DNA of 64,000 bases from positions 62,001-126,000 of the forward strand of contig NZ_NOIN01000014.1 of assembly GCF_014596565.1 (NCBI RefSeq), in the 5' to 3' direction. Shown here piece by piece: positions 45,201-54,605 of the stretch. Made by a program: the position numbers and the translations under genes. The DNA comes from Pseudomonas sp. PSB18. GTDB lineage: Bacteria; Pseudomonadota; Gammaproteobacteria; Pseudomonadales; Pseudomonadaceae. Position 1 is the stretch's first letter. The number at the start of each line of letters is the position of its first letter. The notes under the pieces are model-generated. The model made no database searches, had not been told where the DNA came from, and saw nothing but the letters and a program-made list of their open reading frames with translations.

Positions 45201-45919
45201 AAGCGTGCGTCCAGTTCGGCCCGGGCCTCGGGGGGCAACGGTGTGACGCCTGTGGCCTGGTCCTGCAACTGCTTGTGGCTTTCCTTGGCCTGCTTGGCCT
45301 TGTCGAATGCACGGCGGCCGAGGCGGGTGTACAGGGCGGTGTCGGTGAGTTTTTCCAACAACTCGCTGCGGTCGTTGTCATCGGCCTTGAGGAAGGCGCT
45401 GAACTCACTCTGGGCCAGCAACACGGCGCGGGTGAACTGCTCGAAGTTCAGGCCCAGCGCAGCTTCGAGCTGGGCCTTGTACTCGCCTTTCTGACTCGCC
45501 AACAACTGGTCGTTGTCCAGGTCCCGCAGGCTCTGGCGACTGGCCTGCAACTTGCCGCCGGCCTTTTCCCGGGCGCGATTGGCTTCCCAGCGGGCGCGAT
45601 AACGGCGTCCGTCGATGCCGCGGAAATCCACTTCCGCGTAGCCATCGCCGGTGCCGCGGCGCAGTAACGTGCGGGGGTCACCGGTGGCGATTTCACCGTC
45701 GGCGTCCGGCACCTTGGCATCGCGCCCGGTGTTGTTCAGGCGCGGTACGGCACCGAACAACGCCAGGCACAGGGCATCGAGCAAGGTGCTTTTGCCCGCG
45801 CCGGTGGGGCCGGTAATGGCGAACAGGCCGGCGCTGGCCAAGGGTTCGGCGGTGAAGTCGATGTCGAAAGGCCCGGCCAGGGAGGCAAGGTTCTTGAGAC
45901 GGATCGCGAGGATTTTCAT
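42278..45919 (-). CDS. sbcC: Exonuclease subunit SbcC
   Basis: 1213 residues. SMC/Rad50-type ATPase: Walker A GPTGAGKSTLLDALCLALFG at about residue 38, long Q/E/L-rich coiled coils, the zinc-hook CPVC (about residue 604, in QPCPVCGSVEHPY), then the C-terminal ABC signature HSLSGGETFLVSLALALG and Walker B LFIDEGFGSLD. With SbcD it forms an ATP-dependent nuclease that cuts DNA hairpins and protein-blocked ends during replication and repair. Its start overlaps the sbcD stop by 4 bp. Long open frames on the opposite strand are shadows of its repetitive coiled-coil codons. Confidence 0.95.
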   Translation of the reverse strand: MKILAIRLKNLASLAGPFDIDFTAEPLASAGLFAITGPTGAGKSTLLDALCLALFGAVPRLNNTGRDAKVPDADGEIATGDPRTLLRRGTGDGYAEVDFRGIDGRRYRARWEANRAREKAGGKLQASRQSLRDLDNDQLLASQKGEYKAQLEAALGLNFEQFTRAVLLAQSEFSAFLKADDNDRSELLEKLTDTALYTRLGRRAFDKAKQAKESHKQLQDQATGVTPLPPEARAELDARFNEAQQQLKTQQAQLKQLELQHTWLKDLRQLQDEHASAAEQLQQAEADWNTLADERLKLIRLEQLAPQRHQFIRQAELTRLLAPLAIQVQQLDQQRIDLNEQQAQLEKSLAAAQQALAAARQQNTDNAPLLRQAFEEQNTLARLITEANQAAERQTQAQLACTDGQRTIDTLLEQQSQVATRLQRIAGELEQSAHLAPLSDAWKAYRDRLQQLMLIGNRLNKGQAELAALEHNATRAAEELVARRQELEVLYKEADAEPEAVAEQIQLLGNLLHDNRKQQRAFEDLTRLWARQQEQDKRGIELEQRQQQALQERDRLVREGGEAKAELAVAEQTLTVTRELLARQRLARSESVEQLRGQLQDEQPCPVCGSVEHPYHQPEALLQSLGRHDEHEEASARKTVDLLNEKVIDLRAQYSGVMAQLKELKQQQEQLATQQQELAPSLEAHPLSTQLLAQDTVKRDAWLAQQNTQLHQRITQDEQRQAALLTLQQEAARLSQHLRNAETASQQASLHLSNQQQELDRDRQRLDDELRHFSSLLPAETLQALRTEPAATFMQLDQQIAQRLEQLEQQRDELSEQFQRQQTLEKEQDRQQTRVQQLESAQQQLKGLTEQQQACQQTLTQLLGEHRSAEQWQQQLDQALEQARTAEATANQQLHELRNSLVQLAAELKARQEQAQSLDAEHQTLAAGIAQWRTSHPELDDASLEALLALDEQQVGQLRQRLLNSEKAIEQARVLLTEREQRLQNHQAQHNGNLSPEQLADALTQLQLQFSASEQRCAELRAEQAEDQRRQSANQALALQIEQAYAEYQRWARLDALIGSATGDRFRKLAQAYNLDLLVHHANVQLRQLVRRYRLKRGGSMLGLLVLDTEMGDELRSVHSLSGGETFLVSLALALGLASMASSTLRIESLFIDEGFGSLDPESLQLAMDALDGLQAQGRKVAVISHVQEMHERIPVQIRVQRQGNGLSTVEVK

Positions 45920-47160
45920 GGTTGCTCGCTCTCCATCTGGACGTCTTGCAGCAACACGGCAAAATCCTTGAGGGTCTGCTCGTCCACTTCGTTGCCATAG
46001 GTGTCCTGCCAGGCTCGGCTGAACAGTTCCTGTGGGCTCAGTTGATCCAGCTCGATCAAGGCTGCGTCGTCATCGGCACTCGCGGCACTGCCGTGACCCG
46101 CGTATTCGGCGGCGATCCGCACCAGCCGCACCGCCTTGCCTTGCAACGCGATTTCCACCTGATTGCGCAGGTCCGGCTGGGGTTCGTCGAGACGCACCCG
46201 GACTTCCAGCCAGGGTTGCCGTTGGACATCGGCCAGCAGGTCGATGTCCGGCAGGTCCTTGAGTTGCCCGAGGATCTCGGCCAGCGGCGCCGGGCCCAGG
46301 CGTTGCAAGTTGACGGCCCGGGGAATCAGTCGCGGCTCGACCTTGACCAGGGTGTCGCCGTCCAAGGTGACGTCGAGGATCTGATGCTGGTAGCCGATTT
46401 CCGAGAACGACAGCGGAATCGGCGAGCCGCTATAGCGGATGCGTTCCTCGCCGTTGACCTTCTGCGGCTTGTGCAGATGGCCGAGGGCGACGTAGCTGAT
46501 GCTCGGACCGAAGAGACTGGCGGGCAGGGCTTCGGCGTTGCCGATGATCAGGCTGCGCTCCGAGTCCTCGGACACCGAGCCGCCGGCCATGTGCGCATGG
46601 CTGACGGCGATCAGCGCCTGGCCCTTCTTGCGCTTGCCGTTGGCGGCGGCGATCAGCCACTCGTGGACCTGGCCGATGCCCCGCAGGTAGTCATCGCCCA
46701 GTTGCGCGCCGGTCACTTCGGCGGGACGCAGGAACGGCAGGGCCAGGCACCACGCCTTGATCTTGCCCTTGGCATCGGGCAAGGGCAGCAGCAGGCGTTC
46801 GACGTCCAGTTGCCCGTCGTCCAGCCACAACACCCGGCCGAGGGCGTGGGTACGCAGCCGTCGCATCAGTGGCGCGGGCAGCTCGATCCGCGAGCCGGAA
46901 TCGTGGTTGCCGGCGATCATCACGATGGTCAGGGTGGGGTGTTGTTCATGGGCACTGACGATGAAGTCGTACAGCCGCTCCTGGGCTTTTACCGGTGGGT
47001 TGACCGTGTCGAAGATATCGCCGGCGATCAACAGGACATCGGGTTTTTCGTTGGCCAACTGGCGCAGCAGCCACTCGAGGAAACACGCGTGTTCGAAATC
47101 GCGCTCCTGGCCGTGCAGGTTTTGCCCCAGGTGCCAGTCGGAGGTGTGGAACAGACGCAA
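45916..47160 (-). CDS. sbcD: Exonuclease subunit SbcD (Mre11-type nuclease)
   Basis: 414 residues from the TTG at 47160, chosen because the family starts with RLFHTSDWHLGQ and a CTGGAG site precedes it. The metallophosphoesterase motifs are in order: HTSDWHLG (D, H), IAGDIFD (D), IAGNHDS (N, H), then SHAH and GHLHKPQ. It holds two Mn ions and provides the nuclease activity of SbcCD. It is the first gene of the pair. A single-hairpin repeat lies between it and the next operon. Confidence 0.93.
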   Translation of the reverse strand: MRLFHTSDWHLGQNLHGQERDFEHACFLEWLLRQLANEKPDVLLIAGDIFDTVNPPVKAQERLYDFIVSAHEQHPTLTIVMIAGNHDSGSRIELPAPLMRRLRTHALGRVLWLDDGQLDVERLLLPLPDAKGKIKAWCLALPFLRPAEVTGAQLGDDYLRGIGQVHEWLIAAANGKRKKGQALIAVSHAHMAGGSVSEDSERSLIIGNAEALPASLFGPSISYVALGHLHKPQKVNGEERIRYSGSPIPLSFSEIGYQHQILDVTLDGDTLVKVEPRLIPRAVNLQRLGPAPLAEILGQLKDLPDIDLLADVQRQPWLEVRVRLDEPQPDLRNQVEIALQGKAVRLVRIAAEYAGHGSAASADDDAALIELDQLSPQELFSRAWQDTYGNEVDEQTLKDFAVLLQDVQMESEQP

Positions 47161-47243
47161 GGCAAACTCCAGAAAACAGATGATGGCCGCGGGTGAAGAG
47201 GGCGGCTGGAAAAGTACAGAGTTTACTGGGAAGAACCGATCCT

Positions 47244-47271
47244 GTGGCGAGGGGATAAATCCCCTCGCCAC
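47244..47271. repeat. Single hairpin repeat (GTGGCGAGGGG family)
   Basis: GTGGCGAGGGGATAAATCCCCTCGCCAC folded on itself, here given by position only as a 28-nt near-perfect palindrome (arms GTGGCGAGGGG and CCCCTCGCCAC). It is the core of the larger repeat at 34971-35114. Lies between sbcD and the BatD gene. Confidence 0.85.
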
Positions 47272-47283
47272 AAAGGCCGGGGA

Positions 47284-48921
47284 TTATTTCGGGTAGAGCG
47301 GCGGGAGTCCACTGTCACCCAACGGGTCCTGGGAGCGCTCTGCGGCGGGAATGGACCGAATCGCGCGCCACAGGTCTTCGCCTTGCCAGTGCTGGCCGGT
47401 TTCGCTGTAGAGCGCGCCGTTGAGGCCATCCAGGGCGTCGGACAGCGGCACGAAGCGCGCCGCCATGTCGGCCAGGGTTTCCGGCTGCTGGCGGGCCCAG
47501 GCGTCGAGTGCCTGACGGGTGGCGTGGGGGTCATTGGCCAGGCAGGTGCGCTTGAGGTCGTCCAGCAGGGTGCGTGGGCTCGGTCCCGCCTGGGCCGCGC
47601 GCAGGATCGCCGGCTGCGAGCGGGCGCGCCACCACAGGCCGAAGCCGAGCAGCGTCGTGCAGGCCAGGAGGAACGAGCTCAGTTGCCAGTACCACAAGGT
47701 TTCGTTGTCGACAGTGGTCACGATCTGCGGCGTGCCCGTTGGCGTATCCACCATCAGGCTCGGGTTGTTTGCCACTTGCAGGGTTCGCGCCGGGAGGCTG
47801 GTGCGGTCCAGGTGATTTTCCAGGGTGTTCCACCAGATCACTTCAACGGGCGGCAGCTCGATGGTGCCGCTGCGGTTCGGCACCAGCGCCTCGCGGTCTT
47901 CACGGCTGCCCACCAGCCCGCGTTCGCTGCTGCGGCTGCTCAGCACCGGCTGGTCGGGATAACGCCGCAGGCCGTTGATTTCCGTGGCCGGCAGGGGCGG
48001 GAGCTGGGCGCTGGCCAGGCCTTCGGCTTCAAGGGTCAGGCTGCGGGTCAGGGAGTCGCCGACCTGGCTGTGGGTCGGTTCCGGGCTCCAACTCTCGCTC
48101 AAGGACAGGCTGCGTGCCGGCAGCCATGGCACATCGGCCGGGTAGCTGGCCGGCTTGGGATCTACGGTCAGCAGCAGTTGTGTCGAGCTGACGTGCATCA
48201 ACTGGCCGGGCTTCGGCCCCGACGGTGCCGAGCCCTGGGCCACTGGCTCGACCAGGGTGGCGCTGAATGTCTGGGCCGGGATCGTCAGTTCACCGCTGCG
48301 CTGCGGATAGATGCCGTAGCGCAGTTCGATCACGCCGTGGCGCACGTCGTTGATGACTTTTTCATAGGTGCGGGACTCGCCCAACTGTTCGGTGCGTGCA
48401 TCGGGAATGTGCAAGGGTGTCAGGCTGCTGTCGTCGTACAGCGACACCGAATGGTAGATGCGCAGGGTCAGGATCGCCTGGGCCTGCACATACACGTGGC
48501 TTTGATCGAGGCTGGCCTCGATGAATATCGGTGCCAGGGTTCCGGCCGCGGTGCGGGTCTCGCTTTCGATCACTTGCAGGGTGATCGGCTGGCTGGACAC
48601 TTCGCCCAGATGTACGGCGGGAATCACCACGGTGCCGCTCTGGCGTGGCAGCAGCGTGACAATCCAGCGGGTGGTGGCGCGGTTTTCGCCGTCCAGGGTG
48701 GTCAGTTGGTTGACCTGGCGGGTACCGCGCACATCGAACAGCGACTGCAGCGGGCTCAGGTCAGGTTTGCCGAACAGCGTGGCGTCGTTGGATTCCAGGG
48801 TCAGTTCCACCGTTTCCCCGGAGTTCAGGCGGCTGCGATCCACGCTGGCCGTCAACTGCGCCGCCTGGGCGGCGCCGATCCAGAACAGCAAGGCAAGGAA
48901 CTGGGCGGTGAAGCGGATCAT
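47284..48921 (-). CDS. BatD family protein (oxygen tolerance / DUF7939-like)
   Basis: 545 residues. Signal peptide MIRFTAQFLALLFWIGAAQA, then several beta-sandwich repeats as in BatD (TASVDRSRLNSGETVELTLE at the start of the first; RVYHS-type strands later), one membrane segment near residue 415 (WYWQLSSFLLACTTLLGFGL) and a cytoplasmic tail. BatD proteins occur with MoxR-VWA operons and are thought to act in the envelope in assembly or stress tolerance; the mechanism is unknown. Last gene of a six-gene leftward operon, overlapping the upstream VWA-TPR gene by 4 bp. Confidence 0.87.
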   Translation of the reverse strand: MIRFTAQFLALLFWIGAAQAAQLTASVDRSRLNSGETVELTLESNDATLFGKPDLSPLQSLFDVRGTRQVNQLTTLDGENRATTRWIVTLLPRQSGTVVIPAVHLGEVSSQPITLQVIESETRTAAGTLAPIFIEASLDQSHVYVQAQAILTLRIYHSVSLYDDSSLTPLHIPDARTEQLGESRTYEKVINDVRHGVIELRYGIYPQRSGELTIPAQTFSATLVEPVAQGSAPSGPKPGQLMHVSSTQLLLTVDPKPASYPADVPWLPARSLSLSESWSPEPTHSQVGDSLTRSLTLEAEGLASAQLPPLPATEINGLRRYPDQPVLSSRSSERGLVGSREDREALVPNRSGTIELPPVEVIWWNTLENHLDRTSLPARTLQVANNPSLMVDTPTGTPQIVTTVDNETLWYWQLSSFLLACTTLLGFGLWWRARSQPAILRAAQAGPSPRTLLDDLKRTCLANDPHATRQALDAWARQQPETLADMAARFVPLSDALDGLNGALYSETGQHWQGEDLWRAIRSIPAAERSQDPLGDSGLPPLYPK

Positions 48922-50651
48922 TGGGTTTTTCCCTGGGCCTGATGGCTTTGCTGTTCATACCAGAATTTTCGCCTGAGCAATTCCCCCGGATTGTCCGGGA
49001 TCTGGCGCAGCCATTGCTCCAGCGCCTGATGCTGTTCTTCTTCGTTGCGCTGGCCGGCGGCGGGGCGCAGCGGTGGGGTGGTGGTCTGTTCGTCGGGCAA
49101 CTCGCTGCCCGGTACGTCCTGGGCGGCCGTCGCAGGCTTGTGGGGCGCCTGGGTTTCATCCGGCGCCGTGCTTGCCTCGGCAGGGGCCGATTCGGTCTGC
49201 GAGGATTGGGACGGCGTACCGGCGTTCGGCGATTGCTCGGCGGGGCCCGGTTCCTCGCTTTCGGCTGGCTTGGGGTCATCCGGCGGCGGTGCCTGTTCCT
49301 TCAACAGACTTTCCACCAAGGCTTTGTTGGTTTGCGCCGGGCGCAGGTCAGGTTGCAACTCCAGGGCCTGTTCATACGCATCCAGCGCGGCCTCCAGTTC
49401 GCCACTCTTGGCCAGCGCGTTGCCCCGATTGTAATGCGCACGGGCGTCGTTGCCTTCGGCAAAGCGTCGGGCGGCCTCGCCATAGGCGCCGGCTTCGTAC
49501 AGGGCGACCCCTTGCCATTGGCTGTCTTCGAAGTGCTCGGCGGCCTCGGCCGGGCGTTTTTGCTTGAGCAGATGCTGGCCCCGCTGGTCGGGGCGCAGCC
49601 ACAGGTCCTGGAATTCGAAGGCATGACCAGTCTGCGGCAAGGCGAACAGCAGCGGCAGACAGAACAGCCAGCCTCGGCGCCCGGCACAGGCAGCCAGCAA
49701 CAACAGCGGCAGGAGCAACCAGTAACCCTGGTCGGCCCAGGTGTCCAGGCGCAGGGTCTGCCCGTCGCTGCGCAGATGGCGCGGACCGGCCAGCAGGCCC
49801 AGGCCTTTGAGGTCGCTATCGTCCAGGCGTGCCGGACGATAACGGCCGTCCAGCTCACTGGCGAAGGATTTGAGACTCGGGCTGTCCAGGCGTGGCAGCA
49901 GGATCGCACCTTGGTCATCCTTGAGGTAACTGCCATCGTTCTGGGCCACCGGCGCGCCCTCCCGGGTACCGATGCCCAGCATCAACAAACGCGTGGCGGA
50001 ACCCTCAAGCACCTGATGAATGCCTTGGCGTTCCTGCTCGTTCAACGACGAACCGATCCACAGGATCCGACCGTGGCCCAGCCCGCCCTGGTCCAGCAGG
50101 GCCATGGCCTTGTTGACCGCCAGGTCGGCGCGATGGCCGCTTTGCGGCATGATCGAGGGCGACAGGGCTTCGAGCAGGTTGGTGCTGGTGGACAGGTCGT
50201 CGGACAGCGGCACCAGGGTATGGGCACTACCGGCATAGACAATGATCGCCGTCTGCGCATCGCTGCGGTTATGCAGCAGATCCAGCAGCTTGCGCCGGGA
50301 CTGCTCCAGGCGTGTAGGGGGAACGTCGGTGGCGAGCATTTCCGGGGTCAATTCCAGCACCACCACCAGCGGGTCGACGGGTTTCTGGCTGGTCTGTTCG
50401 ACCCGCGCCCAGCTTGGCCCCAGCAATGCCAGCACCATCAGCAACCAGCCCAGGCCCAGGGCGATCCAGGGCAGCCGGCTTTCCCGGCCGCTGCCGCCAC
50501 TGAGCAGCACGGAATGAAATGCCGGCGGCAGGATCATCTGCCAGCGGCCCACCCGTTTCTGCCGATGCCACAGTTGCCAGAGCAACCAGCCCAGCAGGGG
50601 CAGCAGCAACACGAAAGCGGGACGCAACCAGTGAGGCCAGAGAGCGATCAT
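48918..50651 (-). CDS. VWA + TPR protein (BatB/BatC-like)
   Basis: 577 residues from the ATG at 50651 (overlaps the upstream VWA gene by 4 bp). Two N-terminal membrane segments, then a VWA domain (about 85-310), a third membrane segment (WLLLPLLLLAACAGRRGWLF region), TPR repeats at about 395-470 (ARAHYNRGNALAKSGELEAA), and a C-terminal low-complexity Pro/Glu/Ala-rich tail. The VWA metal site normally reads DxSxS; here the matching position reads ELTPEM, so the MIDAS is degenerate. It fuses what are two proteins (BatB and BatC) in other bacteria. Probably anchored in the inner membrane. Confidence 0.85.
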   Translation of the reverse strand: MIALWPHWLRPAFVLLLPLLGWLLWQLWHRQKRVGRWQMILPPAFHSVLLSGGSGRESRLPWIALGLGWLLMVLALLGPSWARVEQTSQKPVDPLVVVLELTPEMLATDVPPTRLEQSRRKLLDLLHNRSDAQTAIIVYAGSAHTLVPLSDDLSTSTNLLEALSPSIMPQSGHRADLAVNKAMALLDQGGLGHGRILWIGSSLNEQERQGIHQVLEGSATRLLMLGIGTREGAPVAQNDGSYLKDDQGAILLPRLDSPSLKSFASELDGRYRPARLDDSDLKGLGLLAGPRHLRSDGQTLRLDTWADQGYWLLLPLLLLAACAGRRGWLFCLPLLFALPQTGHAFEFQDLWLRPDQRGQHLLKQKRPAEAAEHFEDSQWQGVALYEAGAYGEAARRFAEGNDARAHYNRGNALAKSGELEAALDAYEQALELQPDLRPAQTNKALVESLLKEQAPPPDDPKPAESEEPGPAEQSPNAGTPSQSSQTESAPAEASTAPDETQAPHKPATAAQDVPGSELPDEQTTTPPLRPAAGQRNEEEQHQALEQWLRQIPDNPGELLRRKFWYEQQSHQAQGKTQ

Positions 50652-51727
50652 CGGCGCCTCCGCAAACGCAGGCGCTTGAGGCGTTGGCGCCATTCGGCGT
50701 GGTGGGCCGGTTGGAACAGCGGCTGGGTGAACAGCCGTTGCAACGGGTTGGCCGGCCAGCGTTCCCGAGCCACCAGCAACACGCTCAACAACAGCGCAAC
50801 GGCCAGCGGCCACTGATAGAGCGCCCGGGCGGGACGGGCCTGGGTCGGTTGCTGGGTCACCGGTTCGAGCTGATCGAGGGTGGTCTTGATCGCCAGCATC
50901 TGCTCTCCGTCCTGGGCGCGAAAGTAGCGGCCGCCGGTGGCCTGGGCGATGTCCTTGAGTGTCGGTTCGTCAAGGTCCAGGCTCGGATTGACGCCGAGAA
51001 AACCCGCCGTGCCGCTTTGCTCCGGATCGGCACCGATGCCGATGGGGTAAATCTTCACGCCTTCGTCGGCGGCCAGCCGGGCGGCGGTCAGCGGGTCGAT
51101 CTCACCACCGTTGTTGGCGCCATCGGTGACCAGGATCAGCACGCGGCTGTGGGCTGGGCGCTGACGCAGGCGTTTGAGGGCCAGGCCAATGGCGTCGCCG
51201 ATGGCGGTGTTCTTGCCGGCGATGCCGATGCGTGCTTCGTCGAGCCAGCGCCGTACCGTGTGGCGGTCGAACGTCAGCGGTGCCTGCAGATAGGCCTGGC
51301 TGCCAAACAGGATCAGGCCGACCCGGTCGCCTTCGCGGCTTTCGAGAAAGTCTCCGAGCATGTGCTGGACCAGCGTCAGGCGGCTGACTTCTTCGTCCTT
51401 CCACTGCATGTCGGGAAAATCCATGGAGCCCGAGACATCCACCGCCACCAGCAGGTCACGGCCGCTGGCGGCAATGGGCAGCGGTTCCCCGAGCCATTGC
51501 GGGCGGGCGGCGGCGATCAGCAACAGCAGCCAGAGTAGAATGAAGGGTGCCTGCTGACGCCAGCTCGGCAAGTGGGTCCGGGCCCGACGCCCGACGAGGC
51601 CTTCCAGGTCTTCCAGGAAGCTCACCTTGAGCATCGACTCGCCGCTGTCGGCCGCCGGCAGCACCAGGCGCATCAGCCAGGGCAGCGGCAACAGGGCAAA
51701 GATCCACGGCCAGGCGAACTCAAACAT
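50648..51727 (-). CDS. VWA domain protein (BatA-like)
   Basis: 359 residues from the ATG at 51727. N-terminal membrane segment with FALLPLPWLMRLVLP, a second at about 55-75, then a VWA domain with an intact MIDAS DVSGSM (about residue 95), TDGANNGG and the ATGGRYFRA segment near its end, and a C-terminal membrane segment (ALYQWPLAVALLLSVLLV). It is the metal-binding partner of the VWA-TPR protein encoded next. Overlaps the upstream DUF4381 gene by 8 bp. Confidence 0.9.
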   Translation of the reverse strand: MFEFAWPWIFALLPLPWLMRLVLPAADSGESMLKVSFLEDLEGLVGRRARTHLPSWRQQAPFILLWLLLLIAAARPQWLGEPLPIAASGRDLLVAVDVSGSMDFPDMQWKDEEVSRLTLVQHMLGDFLESREGDRVGLILFGSQAYLQAPLTFDRHTVRRWLDEARIGIAGKNTAIGDAIGLALKRLRQRPAHSRVLILVTDGANNGGEIDPLTAARLAADEGVKIYPIGIGADPEQSGTAGFLGVNPSLDLDEPTLKDIAQATGGRYFRAQDGEQMLAIKTTLDQLEPVTQQPTQARPARALYQWPLAVALLLSVLLVARERWPANPLQRLFTQPLFQPAHHAEWRQRLKRLRLRRRR

Positions 51728-52214
51728 GCTTGCGAATCCAGATTTCAACGGCTTGGGTCAGGCCGGCGATGGCCTTGTCGTCCAGCTTGCATTCGGGTTT
51801 GTAGGCGCCTTCGACCAACACCATCCAGCGGGTCAGGCCGGCCGCCGGGCAGCGGTTATCCAGGAATGCCAGCCACTTTCGTCCGTTGAGGGTATGGCTC
51901 TGGCTATAGGGATAGTGGTTGCGGCACAGGCGCTTGAGCAGCCCGTTGAGCTGTTGCAGCCAGGCACCGGCCGGTGCGCCGTCATAAGGTTTGGGCAGCA
52001 GCGCCAGTTCGGCCAGGGCGGCCAGGCGCACCGGGTCCAGGGGCTGCTCGGTGCGAGCGGTGGTGCGCTTGACGGGAAGGAACCGGCGCAGGTGCCACAA
52101 GCCCAGGCCCAGCAGCGGCAACAGCACCAGCAGCAGCCACCAGCCGGGCGCGGGGGGCCAGAAACCGACGGGAGGGGGGGCTATCAGCGGCTGCAACTGA
52201 TCGAGGCTGCTCAT
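51720..52214 (-). CDS. DUF4381 domain membrane protein
   Basis: 164 residues from the ATG at 52214. One membrane segment (GWWLLLVLLPLLGLGLWHLR, about residues 23-42), then a soluble helical region with NGLLKRLCRNHYPYSQSHTL and KWLAFLDNRC, characteristic of DUF4381, a family found only in MoxR/VWA operons. Role unknown; presumably a small membrane subunit of the same assembly. Overlaps the DUF58 gene by 4 bp. Confidence 0.87.
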   Translation of the reverse strand: MSSLDQLQPLIAPPPVGFWPPAPGWWLLLVLLPLLGLGLWHLRRFLPVKRTTARTEQPLDPVRLAALAELALLPKPYDGAPAGAWLQQLNGLLKRLCRNHYPYSQSHTLNGRKWLAFLDNRCPAAGLTRWMVLVEGAYKPECKLDDKAIAGLTQAVEIWIRKHV

Positions 52215-53155
52215 TGGCTTTTCCCCGTCCGGCCGGGGTTCAGGTATTCGCGCAGCTGTTCGACCATGTCGCCCTGGGTGCTGAGGGGCAGCATCAGGAT
52301 TCGCAGCTTCTGCGCCAGCCACTCCCAGCGCGCCTGGCGGGCCTCGGCCTGGGCCCGATACGCCTGGCGCAGTTCGACGTTCAATGTGTCGAGTTCCAGC
52401 TGCGCGCCGCGCTGGGCGAAACGCAGCAACCCGGCAGCGGGGAGGGCATGGTCCAGCGGGTCCGACAGTGGCAGCAGCAACAGGTCGCAATGACGGGACA
52501 GCAGGCTCAGTTGCTGCTCGGCACTGTCGGACAGCGCACGCTCGTCGCAGATCACGATGACCAGGCTGCCCGGGCGCAGCACCTCGCGGGCCCGGCGCAG
52601 GGCGACGCCGAACGAATCGCGGTCCGGCTCGCTTTCGGTGTGCAGCGACTGATTGACCCGCACCAGGCGATTGAGCAATTGCAACAGGCTCTGCTTGCTG
52701 CGCCGTGGCTTGACCTCGTAGTGGGTGTTGTTGCCGAACACCAACCCACCCACCCGATCGTTATGCCCCAGCGCGGCCCAGCCGATGAGACTGGCGGCCT
52801 GAGCGGCAAGCACGGACTTGAACACCTGCCCCGAGCCGAAGAACAGGCGATGGCTCTGCTCGATCATGATGAAGATCGGCCGTTCCCGCTCTTCATGGAA
52901 CAGTTTGGTGTGGGGTTCCTGTGTCCGGGCGGTGACGCGCCAGTCGATGGTGCGTACATCGTCGCCGGCCTGGTAGACCCGCACCTGGTCGAAATCCACC
53001 CCGCGTCCGCGCAGCTTGGAGTGGTGCAGGCCGATCAACGGGCTGCGCTGGCCCGGCGTCGAGAACAATTGCACTTCGCGCACGCGGTGGCGCATCTCGA
53101 TCAGCTCCGAAAGGCTGACGCGGATGCCCGGTGTGGGCGCCAGTGGGTTATTCAT
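52211..53155 (-). CDS. DUF58 domain protein
   Basis: 314 residues. The DUF58 core motif is visible as YQAGDDVRTIDWRVTAR (about residues 59-75), followed by a VWA-like second half (FIMIEQSHRLFFGSG, SLVIVICDERAL). DUF58 proteins are partners of MoxR ATPases; a VWA-like fold without classical metal site is typical. No membrane segment. It starts 9 bp after the MoxR gene ends. Confidence 0.9.
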   Translation of the reverse strand: MNNPLAPTPGIRVSLSELIEMRHRVREVQLFSTPGQRSPLIGLHHSKLRGRGVDFDQVRVYQAGDDVRTIDWRVTARTQEPHTKLFHEERERPIFIMIEQSHRLFFGSGQVFKSVLAAQAASLIGWAALGHNDRVGGLVFGNNTHYEVKPRRSKQSLLQLLNRLVRVNQSLHTESEPDRDSFGVALRRAREVLRPGSLVIVICDERALSDSAEQQLSLLSRHCDLLLLPLSDPLDHALPAAGLLRFAQRGAQLELDTLNVELRQAYRAQAEARQARWEWLAQKLRILMLPLSTQGDMVEQLREYLNPGRTGKSQ

Positions 53156-53164
53156 GACTCATGC

Positions 53165-54124
<960 letters not shown>

Positions 54125-54368
54125 CGGTGACGGTTCCTGGAAAGGGTGGCCCAGGGCATTCGGATAACGCCGGGGCTGGGGGCGTTACTTTAATGCATGG
54201 CGGGGGGTGGCGACTAACGGGATTTTGATCGGGTGTGCACAATTGTGATCGGTTCGTAGTCATCGCGGCGACGAGCGTGCTTGAGATGACGGCCGTTCAT
54301 CCCGCGTCTTTGCCAGCGGGTCTTGCGTCTTGGTGGGCTGGCTCGCGCCTGCGAAGGGGCGGGGCTGA

Positions 54369-54519
54369 TGCCAGTCAGTTAAGCCACAACCCTGTGGGAG
54401 CAAAGCTTGCTCGCGATTGCGGCAAGTCGGTCAGCAGCAATGTTGACTGATCTGTCATTATCGCGAGCAAGCTTTGCTCCCACAGGTTTTGCGCCGTTTG
54501 ATCCTTAACTGGCTGGTAT
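54369..54519. repeat. Composite REP element with outer inverted repeats
   Basis: An inverted REP doublet of the GAGCAAAGCTTGCTC variant (54391-54486) is flanked by outer inverted repeats, TGCCAGTCAGTTAAG (54369-54383) and CTTAACTGGCTGGTAT (54504-54519). The right flank continues GATCCTTAAC, GTTTGATCC, and downstream AGGGATTGGGCCC. Closely related to the element at 58786-58932. It occupies the 480-bp gap (54125-54605) between moxR and kguD; nothing else recognisable there. Confidence 0.8.
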
Positions 54520-54605
54520 TAGGGATTGGGCCCGTTTTTTGGTGGTTCCCGAACCCTGTTGGCGCGAGTCTGCTGGCGATGATCGTGATGCCGGTGGCAA
54601 ACGAC

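Noticed and set aside
45922..47196. 424-codon plus-strand open frame
   Set aside because: Antisense shadow of sbcD; the metallophosphoesterase motifs are on the minus strand.
48921..50816. 631-codon open frame on the plus strand
   Set aside because: Mirror of the VWA-TPR gene, with low-complexity Q/G/R composition and no motif.
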